DNA from: Undaria pinnatifida
Taxonomy: Eukaryota; Sar; Phaeophyceae; Laminariales; Alariaceae
Direction of reading: 5' to 3'
Assembly (NCBI GenBank): GCA_012845835.1
Contig: JABAKD010000006.1
Coordinates: forward strand, 6,192,318 to 6,256,317
DNA length: 64,000 nt
The notes under the pieces are model-generated. The model did no database searches and had not been told where the DNA came from. It saw only the letters and a list, made by a program, of their open reading frames with translations. Each line of letters begins with the position of its first letter. The first letter of the stretch is position 1. Below, piece by piece: positions 53,589-62,944 of this stretch. The position numbers and the translations under genes are program-made.

Positions 53589-54127
53589 TGCTGTGTTTGC
53601 AATGTGTGTCTCTGTCTCGTAGTTGGTGACCCCAGAGCTTGTCTCGCTATAATAAGGCATCCGCACACACGGACACTAATAATACTTGTTGCTCTGGATG
53701 TAGATTGGTGGACATATCAGTTTAATGTGAAGCACACACGTGTCACGCACGCTGCATCAGCTCGCGGACACTGGTTGTGTGGTTGTAGATGGGTGGGAAC
53801 ATCATCATCATCAGAGAGCACACAAAGGATGGATGCAAAGGTCAGTTTAATGCGAAGAACACATGAAAAACTTGCCTTTCCATCCATCGACATTTAGCAC
53901 CTGTGCCATTCAATCTCAGTGGTGAGACATGCATGAGAGCTCTGTGATGAAAATATTGTGAGACAGAGATTAGTCTAGCGTGTGTGTTCTTCACATTTCA
54001 ATTTATAGTTCTACCAATCTACATCCAGCGCAACCCGCGTCCGTGTTGGTGCCTCGTAGAGAGACGAGCTCTGCGGTCACGCACTACGAGACAGCAGAGA
54101 TAAACATTGTTTGCCAACACAGCGAAA
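53589..54127. repeat. Fold-back repeat with about 150-bp arms
   Basis: Arm 1 (53589-53755) and arm 2 (53975-54127) are inverted relatives. TGTCTCGTAGTTGGTGACC matches the complement TGTCTCGTAGTGCGTGACC. CTGGATGTAGATTGGT is identical, and AATGTGAAGCACACACG matches AATGTGAAGAACACACACG. The 220-bp loop holds a third partial copy (GGTTGTAGATGGGTGGGAAC, CAGTTTAATGCGAAGAACAC). Confidence 0.75.
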
Positions 54128-54334
54128 TAAAGTGATTTTCGGCCATGCAACGCCAACCGCAATGAGCGCGTCGAGCAGGCAGAAAACGAATTTAACGTTG
54201 TATACGAGCCATCACACCAGACTATTTGCAGTATAAAATACGCTCCATGAAATAGCCGTGTAACCTGCGAGTGTGCCAATAATATATCACCAGATAGGTG
54301 CTAAGTGTATAGTCTAGTAGCTAGTGCATACTCT

Positions 54335-54396
54335 AGATGAGTTTCGACAAAATCTTCGATCTCACAGCCGGAGTGTATTTTTATTGTTACAATATT
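54335..54396 (+). mobile_element. EB terminal box, solo, inside the large element
   Basis: GATGAGTTTCGACAAAATCT, TCGATCTCACAGCCGGAGTG and TATTTTTATTGTTACAATATTATTA. Only the outer 60 bp are kept. Confidence 0.75.
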
Positions 54397-54399
54397 ATT

Positions 54400-54732
54400 A
54401 GAGGTCGCGACGTAATCGCTAGACCGGCTCCAATAACTAACTGGTGGTGGTGGAGTGGAAAAACACGTCATCACTTAGTACTTAGTTGCGATGCTCCTGT
54501 TTAGCACTGAAACTGGTCGCGTCGGGGGCCTGTTAGTGGGTCACCTCGAATACTCCTATTAATTCTAATACTACTACCTACTACTACTACAACCAGAACT
54601 ACTACTACTGGTAAATAGAATGGTAAGAAGGTTAGAATCAGGCATTCAAATCTCGGCAGACTATGTGCGGAGAATTTTACGTTTAGATACACCAACCACC
54701 GAGCGCGCTCTAGAGCGGCAAGCACAAATCGA
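54400..54732. other. No recognised gene
   Basis: Contains a CTACTACTAC run at 54570-54610. Confidence 0.5.
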
Positions 54733-54734
54733 CG

Positions 54735-54960
54735 TCAGTCGACGAGGGAAGAAAAAGTGCTGTTACAGTTGTTGTTGTAGTAGTACTCTGCTCGCGATAA
54801 AAACAAAGGCGCGTGTACCTTACTTAGTGGGAGGGGGGAGGAGAAGAGCCTACTTGGTGACCCCGGGTCTGATTTTCGTCTAGGGATTGAGAACGAGACA
54901 TAGACATTGCAAAAAAGCGTGAGCAAAAAACAACATTAATGCCCTTCAAAACGAATCCTT
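54735..54960 (-). repeat. Dispersed repeat, Family E copy 3
   Basis: The complement aligns with 4600-4790: ACCCGGGGTCACCAAGTAGG versus the AAGCAGGC block, then CTCCTCCCTCCCAC and a GTACACGCGCC..TTTTATCGCGAG segment close to that of copy 1. Best match near 54790-54890. Confidence 0.5.
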
Positions 54961-54964
54961 TACT

Positions 54965-56805
54965 AGTAGACTAGACTACACCAACAAGTAGTTCGTCTCC
55001 ATAAATAAATACGCAATTAAAGTTGTCAAGGGAACATATCGAAATGTAAAGGTCTCACGGAAACTTGCTCTTATCAGTCTGGATCTTATGGCTTGTTGTA
55101 GGTGACAGGCGAGTCTCACTCACCTCGTGGCTCTTGGAGGACACCTCATCGTCTTGACTTCACTTGGAGGATGTGCTCGACGACGCCAGTACCTGGTAAT
55201 ACGTAGTATTAACAATAACAGTAGAAACACAGCAGTGCTACTACAACACCGTAGTCACAGCAGAAATAAGCAGCGGTAGCCGAAGTAGTAGTAGCATATA
55301 CAGTAGTGGTAGCAGTAGCCGCAGTCGTCGACGTAGCGAGCCGTAAAACTCTGTCTCGGGGTCCGCTTGTTGATGATGCTGTTGGTACGCTGTTCGTCCT
55401 TCTGCGCACCCGACACGCTCGGGCTCGCGTGTTTCCACACCGTCGCTCGCGTAGTTTGATAATATCAATACTTCGAAGTATCATATATGAATCACGTCTT
55501 CTCTCCGGCTGGTGTACGCGCACCAGGCAAAGCACCCGCCGTCCTCCTGTGTCACTTACAGTCACTCCAGGGGGCGGAGAAATTGTAGTTCCCGTCACGC
55601 CTGCGTGTGGTGAACGTTTTTTTCGCGTCGAAGGGTACAGGGAAGAGGAGACAGAGAGGCAGGGGGGGGCAGCCCGTTGCAGCAAGCAACGTAGGAGTTT
55701 GCTGATAAAGTAATATACTTGGTAGCAGTTAGTTGTGTGTGGACCGCGAAACACGGTGGTGGCGGCGGTGTATACGGGTAAAATTTAGCCGCTTAGCTGA
55801 GCCCAGCAGGAGAGGGCGATGGACGCATGCACAACGATGACGCATACTATTATACGATAAAAAAAATTCGACGAAAACGCTTACGACCGACGGACCTCCT
55901 GAACAGATGGTCAACCAACATATTACACTACTGGTCTATACCCAGTATCGTTGAAGTCCCATTTACTTGCACTTTACAATAATATTCGTCGTGTATCTAG
56001 GCCGTGTGACTATTCGTCGGGTTACCCCTTTGCTACACGTACTACTGCTGCTGCTGTATACTCTACTTTCTTGTAGAATTATTATAATCGCGCTCTTGTC
56101 CCCAGCTCTGCTGTGTGTCCCCAACAACGCGCGTGTAGTGTTACAGCTTTTCTCCTTGTTAGGTTTTGGGCGAGCTGTACATGTATAGACTAGAGCTCCT
56201 CCTGACGTGAGTAGCCATCATTGGAAATCCATTGCGGCCGTACGTTGTACCACCGTACGTAACAGTTACGTCCTCACACACTACATGATACCCGCTCTGG
56301 CTTCATTGCTTTGTCACCTGTCTGTGTCTGTCTTCGTCACTTATTATAGTTGTAAGGGTAGACTGTGTATGGTGTGCGTGACATGTGCACTTATGAATCA
56401 TAGTTCCAAGTAAGTGTTGTGGAGTATAGGGCTTCCGCGCGAAATTATTCGACCAAGAGATACTTCGTATAGTCTACACTACGATATTAATAATACTGTT
56501 TGCGTACATCATAGACTAGAGTTCTGAAACACGAATAATACTAAGAATTGTCGAAGGTTCGGGTGGGCAACTTGAAACTACGGTTCCGTATTCTCTTTCC
56601 AGTGTTGACTCGAGCAACCCGTTCGCTCGCGAAAAATCCCAGAAAATGTATGCCCTGGTAGGGGGTTATGTCGCGCTTGGTGCTGACATGCATGCATGCA
56701 TGTCCCGTTGAGCCGTCTAGCTATTCCACGAAGAACGGCACATAATACAAGGCCGATCCCGAACTAACCGTACAAAAATAAAACGGAATGTGCAGTTATA
56801 TATCG
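54965..56805. other. No recognised gene
   Basis: A GTAGTAGTAG / GTAGCAGTAG simple region at 55265-55330 and a CATGCATGCATGCATG run at 56690-56702. One TACCTGGTA at about 55190. Frames across 55209-55754 are open on both strands but have no domain. Confidence 0.5.
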
Positions 56806-56809
56806 CTTG

Positions 56810-58765
56810 CTGTATTTTTGTAAGATGTATCTCTGTCTTAAAATCGGCGACCTAAGAGCCCCACATCGGCACGGGATAAAAATCATGGATGTAAATCGTA
56901 CATTTGAGACAATGATAATGTGAAAAGGAAGTACAGACAGATATGGTAAAATTGCGATAAACCACACTACCAACCTATTACGTATATGGGGTATTTCGTA
57001 CTTACCGTCAGTCTGCATGATCGCCCCCCAACCTATGCCAAGCGAAGTATAACTAACTAAGTAACGTAATTGAGCGCGTGTACATCAAGCGTTCCTTTCA
57101 AAACACTAACGATTAATCATTTTTTGGGCCAAATTGAGGAAACCTCGGAAAAAAAAAAGTGCCACGCCTCGATTTGCATTTCTCCCTCTCGTGCTCAATG
57201 GCGGTGACATTTCATGACCACATCACCTCGCCTGTTGTATTTGACAATATGTACCGCTTTCTTATAATCAGCGATGTCAGAAAAAATTGGTAAATGCATG
57301 ATTGTACCTATCGATCGAAGTATTCTATCTTTCGATCCATGTACAATAACAAATTATGAAGCTTAAACAGGTTGTTCAAACGCCCCACTTACAATCGAAA
57401 ATCGGCCAGAGTAATAAACACTTCTACGCAATTGATACCACGTAATTATCTTTCTAGCCATCCATGTCGTAGCCTTCATTCATCCCCGCCCCCCCCCCCC
57501 CCCCCCCCCTCGCTCCAACACCCCCTCCTTCCCCACCACGCACGATCGCCTAGACCTAGCACCACGCGTATAGCAAGCCCCTACACATATGATTCATACG
57601 CGCGATCGGAGTATAACCCACAATCGATTATCTTGCAAATATGAGTTTCGACCAAATCTTCGATCTCACAGCTGGAGTGTATTTTAAAATTATATGTGAC
57701 CTAAACCTCTTGAAAACCTTTTCCCCCCTTCCCCCCCCCTTTTTTTCCCCGCTCTCTCTTGCTCAAACGCCCCACCTAATAGCGAAATCCGCCAGAGTAA
57801 TTGAACACTTCCACGCACTGGATATCACCTCATTATCTTTCTAGAGCCATCCATGCCGATGCTGCAATTCCCACCCCCCCCCGCCCCCATCGCCCCCTCC
57901 TTCCCCACCACCTGCACTATCGCCTAGACTTAGCACCACGCCTACAGCAAACCCCTACATCTATGCGACCTAAAGCCCTTTCGCCCCCCCCTCCCCCACC
58001 TCTCCCCCCCCTCCCCCATCCCCCACCTCCCCACCCCCCCACCCTACCCCCAACCCCTCGAACACTCCGCCATCTACTCACTGGTTGTACGACTTACAGG
58101 ATATACATGATAAACTGGTGCATTCTTTCCAAAACCGTCACATTTATTCCCTTAAAGGATATATAGTTTCCACGCACAACACGGTGCGGTGCCCGTTGCC
58201 ACCCCGACGCCATCATTCGATAGCCCTTTGCAAACCGAAATAGATTGAGCTGCCCCGCCCCCCCCGCCCCCCCCCGCCCCCCCCCCCTCCATGCTAAACT
58301 GGTGCATTCTGTCCGAAACCGTCAGATTTATCCCCTTGAAGGATTTATAGTTTTCACGCACAAATTGAGCTGCCCTACCCGCCCCCCCTCCTTCCTCCCC
58401 CCCACCCCCGCCCCCTTTTGATCAAAACCAGGCCCCCGCGTCCTTTAAAACTCCGCCCTCCCCCCACCGGTTATTCGACTTACAGAATTTACTTGATAAA
58501 CTGATGCATTCCTTCCACAGCTGTCATATTTTGTCCCCCTCAGAAACGGGTTTTGTAGTTTCCGCGCACAGACCGACTAAACATCACCCTGTTGACAATG
58601 ATAGCTACACTGTAAATGCAAGGGGAGTCGCCGACCTATATCCTTAACGAGGACACAAAGCCCGTAATACGCGCGATCGGAGTATCACACACAGCTCGCA
58701 CTGATGAGTTTCGACGAAATATTCGATCTCACAGCTGGAGTGTATTTTCTTTTTTATAATATAGT
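56810..58765 (+). mobile_element. Right arm (about 1.9 kb) of the large inverted-repeat EB element
   Basis: Mirror image of 44750-46675: AAGATGTATCTCTGTCTTA at the inner edge, ATGCCAAGCGAAGTATAAC, CACATCACCTCGCCTGTTG, an internal end box at 57640-57690 (GAGTTTCGACCAAATCTTCG) and C-rich runs. GCGACCTAAAGCCC, CATCACCCTGTTGACAATGA, GTCGCCGACCTATATCCTTA and the outer box at 58703-58765 complete it. A 50-bp MITE-A tail (GAGGAAACCTCGGAAAAAAA, about 57118-57172) interrupts only this arm. Confidence 0.88.
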
Positions 58766-58769
58766 CTAA

Positions 58770-59733
58770 GGGGTCAACAACGAACGGCATCGAATACCTG
58801 TGTACACAGCCTTAATAATATTGGATTATATATAGCGCCGGTACTACAACAACAGTGGTAGTAGTAAGGCTGATAGCGTCATCGCCTATCATCAGAGCAA
58901 GTTCATCAGAGCTTTCGAATTATGTACATACAACATCTACGTGCTTGCACTCGAAAAGAAACGAAGCCTGAGTGGATCGGCGCCGGGGAATCTGCCAACA
59001 TTGGCAGGAAGGAATAGCCTGCCAACACAAAACGCCTGCATAACCTACTCTACAGAGCCAGATTTCAATTTGAAAAAGACCACGAAGTACACCTGCCCGA
59101 ACACTCTGCCCACAGAGCTAACACACGTAGCAGCACGTAGTAGCGGACCCGCAGTGGTTAGCCCCAAGGTATCTACGGGGCTGAGGACCGCTAGCAGCAT
59201 GGAGGCTGCTGCAAGTGCTGCTGCCTGTCTTGCGAGCTCGGTTTCCTTGCCGCCTTGCGAGACGGACGAAAGTGGTGCACCGGTGACCTCCTCGCTATAG
59301 GCACGGCGTGGAATGCAGTCTCGGATGAAAGACATGCACCCACGACCTCGCTAGGCTTGACGTGGAGTAACGAGGAGCCTATGGTGGTAGATGACGAGGC
59401 AGCTCCTTCAAAAACCGCTTATTATGCCTCCCTTTCATAAGAACGGGGCTCACACAACGCTCTTGCGCAGAAAATAGAACTTCGTAAATTTTATACTGAT
59501 TTTATTTAGTCTCGGGCACATCATTTTCAAGAAAGTACGAAATTAAGCCTACAAAAAAACAAAACCTCGGCTTCTTATCAGAGGGCCGGCGGGACAATAC
59601 TCTTCACCCCTCTAGAACTAGGCCCTTCGCAGCCCTCTAGTCGAGCAGCGCGCGCGCGCGCCGAGACTGTCACAAAAATGTTGGGTCCGCACAGCAGACA
59701 GACGCAGCGCGTTCCTTCGCCCAACAAGAGACT
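58770..59733. other. No recognised gene
   Basis: A 119-codon frame at 58941-59300 has no domain. A (GC)n run of 13 bases lies at about 59649. Confidence 0.45.
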
Positions 59734-59735
59734 TA

Positions 59736-60623
59736 CCGTGAACTACACAAGATAACACACCCCCGGTGATACATTTGAGCGCTTGAAACTATTATCACCG
59801 GGTGTTGTATCCTGTGGGGGGTGTGGTATCTTGTGTAGCCCCCGTGATAGAGTGCTGGTCGCGGCGGCCCCCAGGGGGTGTGATAAACCAGGGGGTGTGA
59901 TAGCACGTCCGACAACCCACAGGGTACGTTTGGGGGTGTGATAACTGTGGAAGTGTCATATACCAGGGGGTGTGATAGCACGTCCGAACACCCACAGGGT
60001 GTGTTTGGGGGTGTGATTAATGAGGGGGTGTGATAAACCAGGGGGTGTGACAACCTCCGAACACCCACAGGTCGGGCTTGGGGGGGGATACCGAAACACT
60101 CCTTGTAGAGTTGAGCCGCTGCTGGGGAGGCGATGCGGGGGCTGTCATGTTGGTGCCTGCTGCTGCTGCTGGTGGTAGATCAGCAGCAGCAGCAGGAGTA
60201 CTCGTGGCAGGAGTCGCTTGTGTAGGAGAAGTGCGCTCGAGTTGAAAGAACGACGTGATATGTGGCGCCTGCTGTACTGCTGCGGTCGAAGCAGTTGTCG
60301 GAGAAGCGGGGGCACTTGCAGAGGCATTCTGCTCTCCCTCAACATTCATGTTCTTGGAGGTCTCCACACAGGGTGTTCCCCCCGCACACGGGGTGTGGTG
60401 TTGTGTGCCCACGGGGCAGATGTTGTATGACCCCGGTGGTATAAAGGAGGGGCCCCATGAATGTATGCGGCGTAACTAAAATTATCACCGGAGTGTGGTA
60501 TCTTGTGTAGCCCCGGTGGGAAATCGATGGTTGCAAAAATGCGCCCAAAATTATCACCGAGGTGTCGTATTCTGGGGGGGGTGTGGTATCTTATGTGGGT
60601 GTGTTATCTTGTGTAGTTTACGG
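59736..60623 (-). mobile_element. Family D TIR element, copy 2
   Basis: An 888-bp element with ends CCGTGAACTACACAAGATAA and (complement) CCGTAAACTACACAAGATAA. TA flanks at 59734-59735 and 60624-60625. It is colinear with the 43890-44702 copy in the opposite orientation. It has a repeated GGTGTGATAGCACGTCCGA module (59898, 59966) and many GGGGGTGTGATA blocks. Confidence 0.88.
60017..60412 (-). CDS. Small conserved ORF of Family D, second copy
   Basis: The minus frame contains VETSKNMNVEGEQNA, then TTASTAAVQQAPHITSFF, then QLERTSPTQATPAT and an Ala/Pro-rich tail. Compared with the ORF at 44124 the initial Met is GTG here, with an in-frame ATG five codons later (60349-60347). The 3' part reads into the GGTGTGATA repeats before stopping. 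Likely non-functional in this copy. See copy 1 for the possible peptide motif. Confidence 0.4.
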   Translation of the reverse strand: MGTQHHTPCAGGTPCVETSKNMNVEGEQNASASAPASPTTASTAAVQQAPHITSFFQLERTSPTQATPATSTPAAAADLPPAAAAGTNMTAPASPPQQRLNSTRSVSVSPPKPDLWVFGGCHTPWFITPPH

Positions 60624-60629
60624 TAGTCT

Positions 60630-61615
60630 ATATTGTGTAGAAGTGCAGCCCTCAGCTAAACTCGCACCCCGGCCGTGTCGCCTCCCGGTAACACGCTGGG
60701 GATGTCTGTCCTTACACTAGAAAGGTCCCTAGGCCCTCAAAACATCACCGCTGTTGTTCGCTCGATGCAAATTTCACCCGGGTCGGGTGGTCCCACTGAG
60801 AGCAGTCAGATTTCAGTGTGGAAAAATGAATAACAATGATCACAAAAAATGATTACTAAATCAGCGTCGAAGTGCCCTGCGGGAATAGCGTGATTCTGTA
60901 CTTCTCTGAAAACGCCCCAAACAGCCGCGGGCTTGGGGAGGCGTAAGATCTCACAGCTAGCTGAGGGCCCCAGGCGGCGTGCAGGCTTCATGCGCCTACC
61001 GGCGTACCCCTGTAGGCCGAGTCCAGGGGTATTGCCAGGTGTGCAGGTTGCGTTCGTTTCTGTATACAACGCCCCAGTGTTCAAGTTCGGGGATGTCTTT
61101 TTTTATCCCCGGGCTGAACAGACCGGTCTGTCCGGTGAAAATACGAGAACTGATCATCTTTTATGATCACAAAAACCCCCCTTGGAGTCACAGAAGGGCA
61201 AGCTGATACTTCTAGGAAGACAAGAAATCCGGGAGCTCAAGTTATGGTGCAGATGACACCCTCTCCCAAATAAGAAATCCGCAGCCCCAGCCAGGATTCC
61301 TGTTTCTCGCTATCAAATAGGTACCTGATACTTGTACAAGTAGTTGATGTAGTGCAGATAGATTATTCTAGGCACAATACTTGTACCTCACCAGTGTTTT
61401 TACATTTATGTCGTGCACTACTACTAGTAGTAGTGCTGTATCACATAATATGTACAACGGCAAGCATCAACCAGTCGCAACATCACCAATATTGGCAGAT
61501 CCCCCGTCGCCGGAAAGCGTGTGTCCAGCAGAGAAGATCGCCTGTGCTGCTGTGCCACCAATTGGTTTTGTAGGGGTATAGTCTAGATGGCTCAATCATA
61601 CGGGGCTACGTACTC
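60630..61615. other. No recognised gene
   Basis: No domain or repeat. A TAGTCTAGA motif at about 61577. Confidence 0.5.
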
Positions 61616-61616
61616 T

Positions 61617-61933
61617 CTTTTCTTTTTCACACACATCTACTTTCTTCCAGCTTCTGGACAAGCCGAGGTCACAGGTGTCGTGTCCCTTCTTGCCCGCGGT
61701 TCTTGCCTTCTGCATAAGGTTCAGCAGTCCAGTTGCTCGTCGATTTTTCATCGCGTGTTCCTAACTCACGCTCTCGCGCTTTCCGAAAGTCAGTTTGTGC
61801 ACAAGAAAAAGTCCCCACGAATTTATGCGAGTAGACTGGACTATGCACTCGGAGGGATTCGAACTCACGAAACTGGCCTACAATACCAGGCTGCTCTATC
61901 TAGGATAACCTGATACGCCACCGGGGCGACCGG
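61617..61933 (-). mobile_element. tRNA-derived SINE
   Basis: About 317 bp on the minus strand and colinear with 49018-49328. The head has GGTCGCCCCGGTGGCGTATC (A-box-like) and GTGAGTTCGAATCCC (a perfect GTTCGAATC B box). The body has CTTTTTCTTGTGCACAAACT and GAAAGCGCGAGAGCGTGAGT, and the tail has CTTGTCCAGAAGCTGGAAGA and an A-rich end. The head is longer than in the 49-kb copy by a 14-bp segment in the anticodon-arm region. No clear target duplication. Confidence 0.8.
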
Positions 61934-62305
61934 CTATATCACCCCCGGAGTTGTTTTCTTTAGATGCAACCCGCGAGTTGCATTTATTTGCCGCTGCCCC
62001 TGGAATACGACCCTCGGCCACGAGTTCATGACAGCAGTGTTTCACACCGGCGTGAATGTTAGTTGTTGCAGGTGCATGCTCTCTCGAATGCAGCCAGAGC
62101 AGTGTATGTATAGCAGCAGCAGGTGGTGAGTTGTTCCGCGGGCCTGGTTTTTTATAAACATTGAGTTTTGGTCCCGAGAAAAACAGCATCCCAAGATGTC
62201 GAAACCCCAAGTTTAAATTTGCAGCACAACACACAACACAACAAAAGGCACAACAACGCAACCCTAGAAGCTCGGGTGAAGCAGCGTTTCTTGATCGTCG
62301 ACAAG

Positions 62306-62939
62306 ATGAAGCACCGAGCGGATGACGGAGATGACCACCAAAAGCAGCATTGCTCCCCAAGAACGAGCGGGAAAGAGGGACAGAACGCCTTAAACACGAC
62401 CACGCAGCAGCAGCAGTCTTCCCTTTTGAAATGGTCTGACAAGCAGTCGCACATCCTGACCGGGGGGGGGGTCTCGTCGCGGTGGTACCGTTCGCCTCGC
62501 TTCCCGTTCTCCGAGGAAGAGCTACCACATTTTCACAAGGCCCGCGGTGATACCCACGACGCATTTGCCGCGTGGCTTCGGCAGGTGAGTTTGTGGCGTT
62601 TAGGTCGGACATGCTCGTCGTAGGGCAATACGCACAAAAACAATACAGCAGTGAGTGGGGGAGGATCCTAATGAGGCGCGCGAAGCGCGCAGCGCTGAGA
62701 GCCTTTTTTCTTGGTTTTCCAAGGACAAAGGCCTCTTCATATGGGATCGTATACGAGAGTAGGGTGCCTTGAACGACTTCTCTGCTTGTGTGCTTGTGTG
62801 ACTTTTTGTAAGTCAACCTTTTTTTCAGCCACGTTGGTCCACCGCACTCAACGTACACGGCACCAAGGCCAGTCCTGACGGGTCCCGTGCACGCACAAAT
62901 AAATATCAGACAACTCTCCTCGAACTGGTTTCGCTGTAA
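62306..62939 (+). CDS. Candidate two-exon gene, unknown function
   Basis: Exon 1 (62306-62584, ATG start, 93 codons) ends ...CTTCGGCAG before GTGAGT. Exon 2 starts at 62829 after CTTTTTTTCAG and runs in the same phase for 36 codons to TAA at 62937. Both splice sites are strong and the 244-bp intron preserves the frame, which is unlikely by chance. The protein is hydrophilic: an Asp/His/Gln-rich start, a KWSDKQSHILTGGG segment, an RFPFSEEELPHFHKARGD segment, AFAAWLRQ at the junction and PRWSTALNVHG after it. I recognise no family. The frame is open upstream to 62168 without ATG, so an earlier exon is possible. The stop overlaps a GTAAGT, so exon 2 could be spliced onward. Confidence 0.5.
62586..62828 (+). 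other. Inferred intron of the two-exon candidate
   Basis: GTGAGT at the 5' end, CTTTTTTTCAG at the 3' end, stops in the reading frame between. The donor is at 62585. Confidence 0.5.
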
Positions 62940-62944
62940 GTCCT

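Noticed and set aside
55209-55754. 181-codon minus frame and the overlapping plus frame
   Set aside because: Open on both strands over low-complexity sequence, with no domain or splice evidence.
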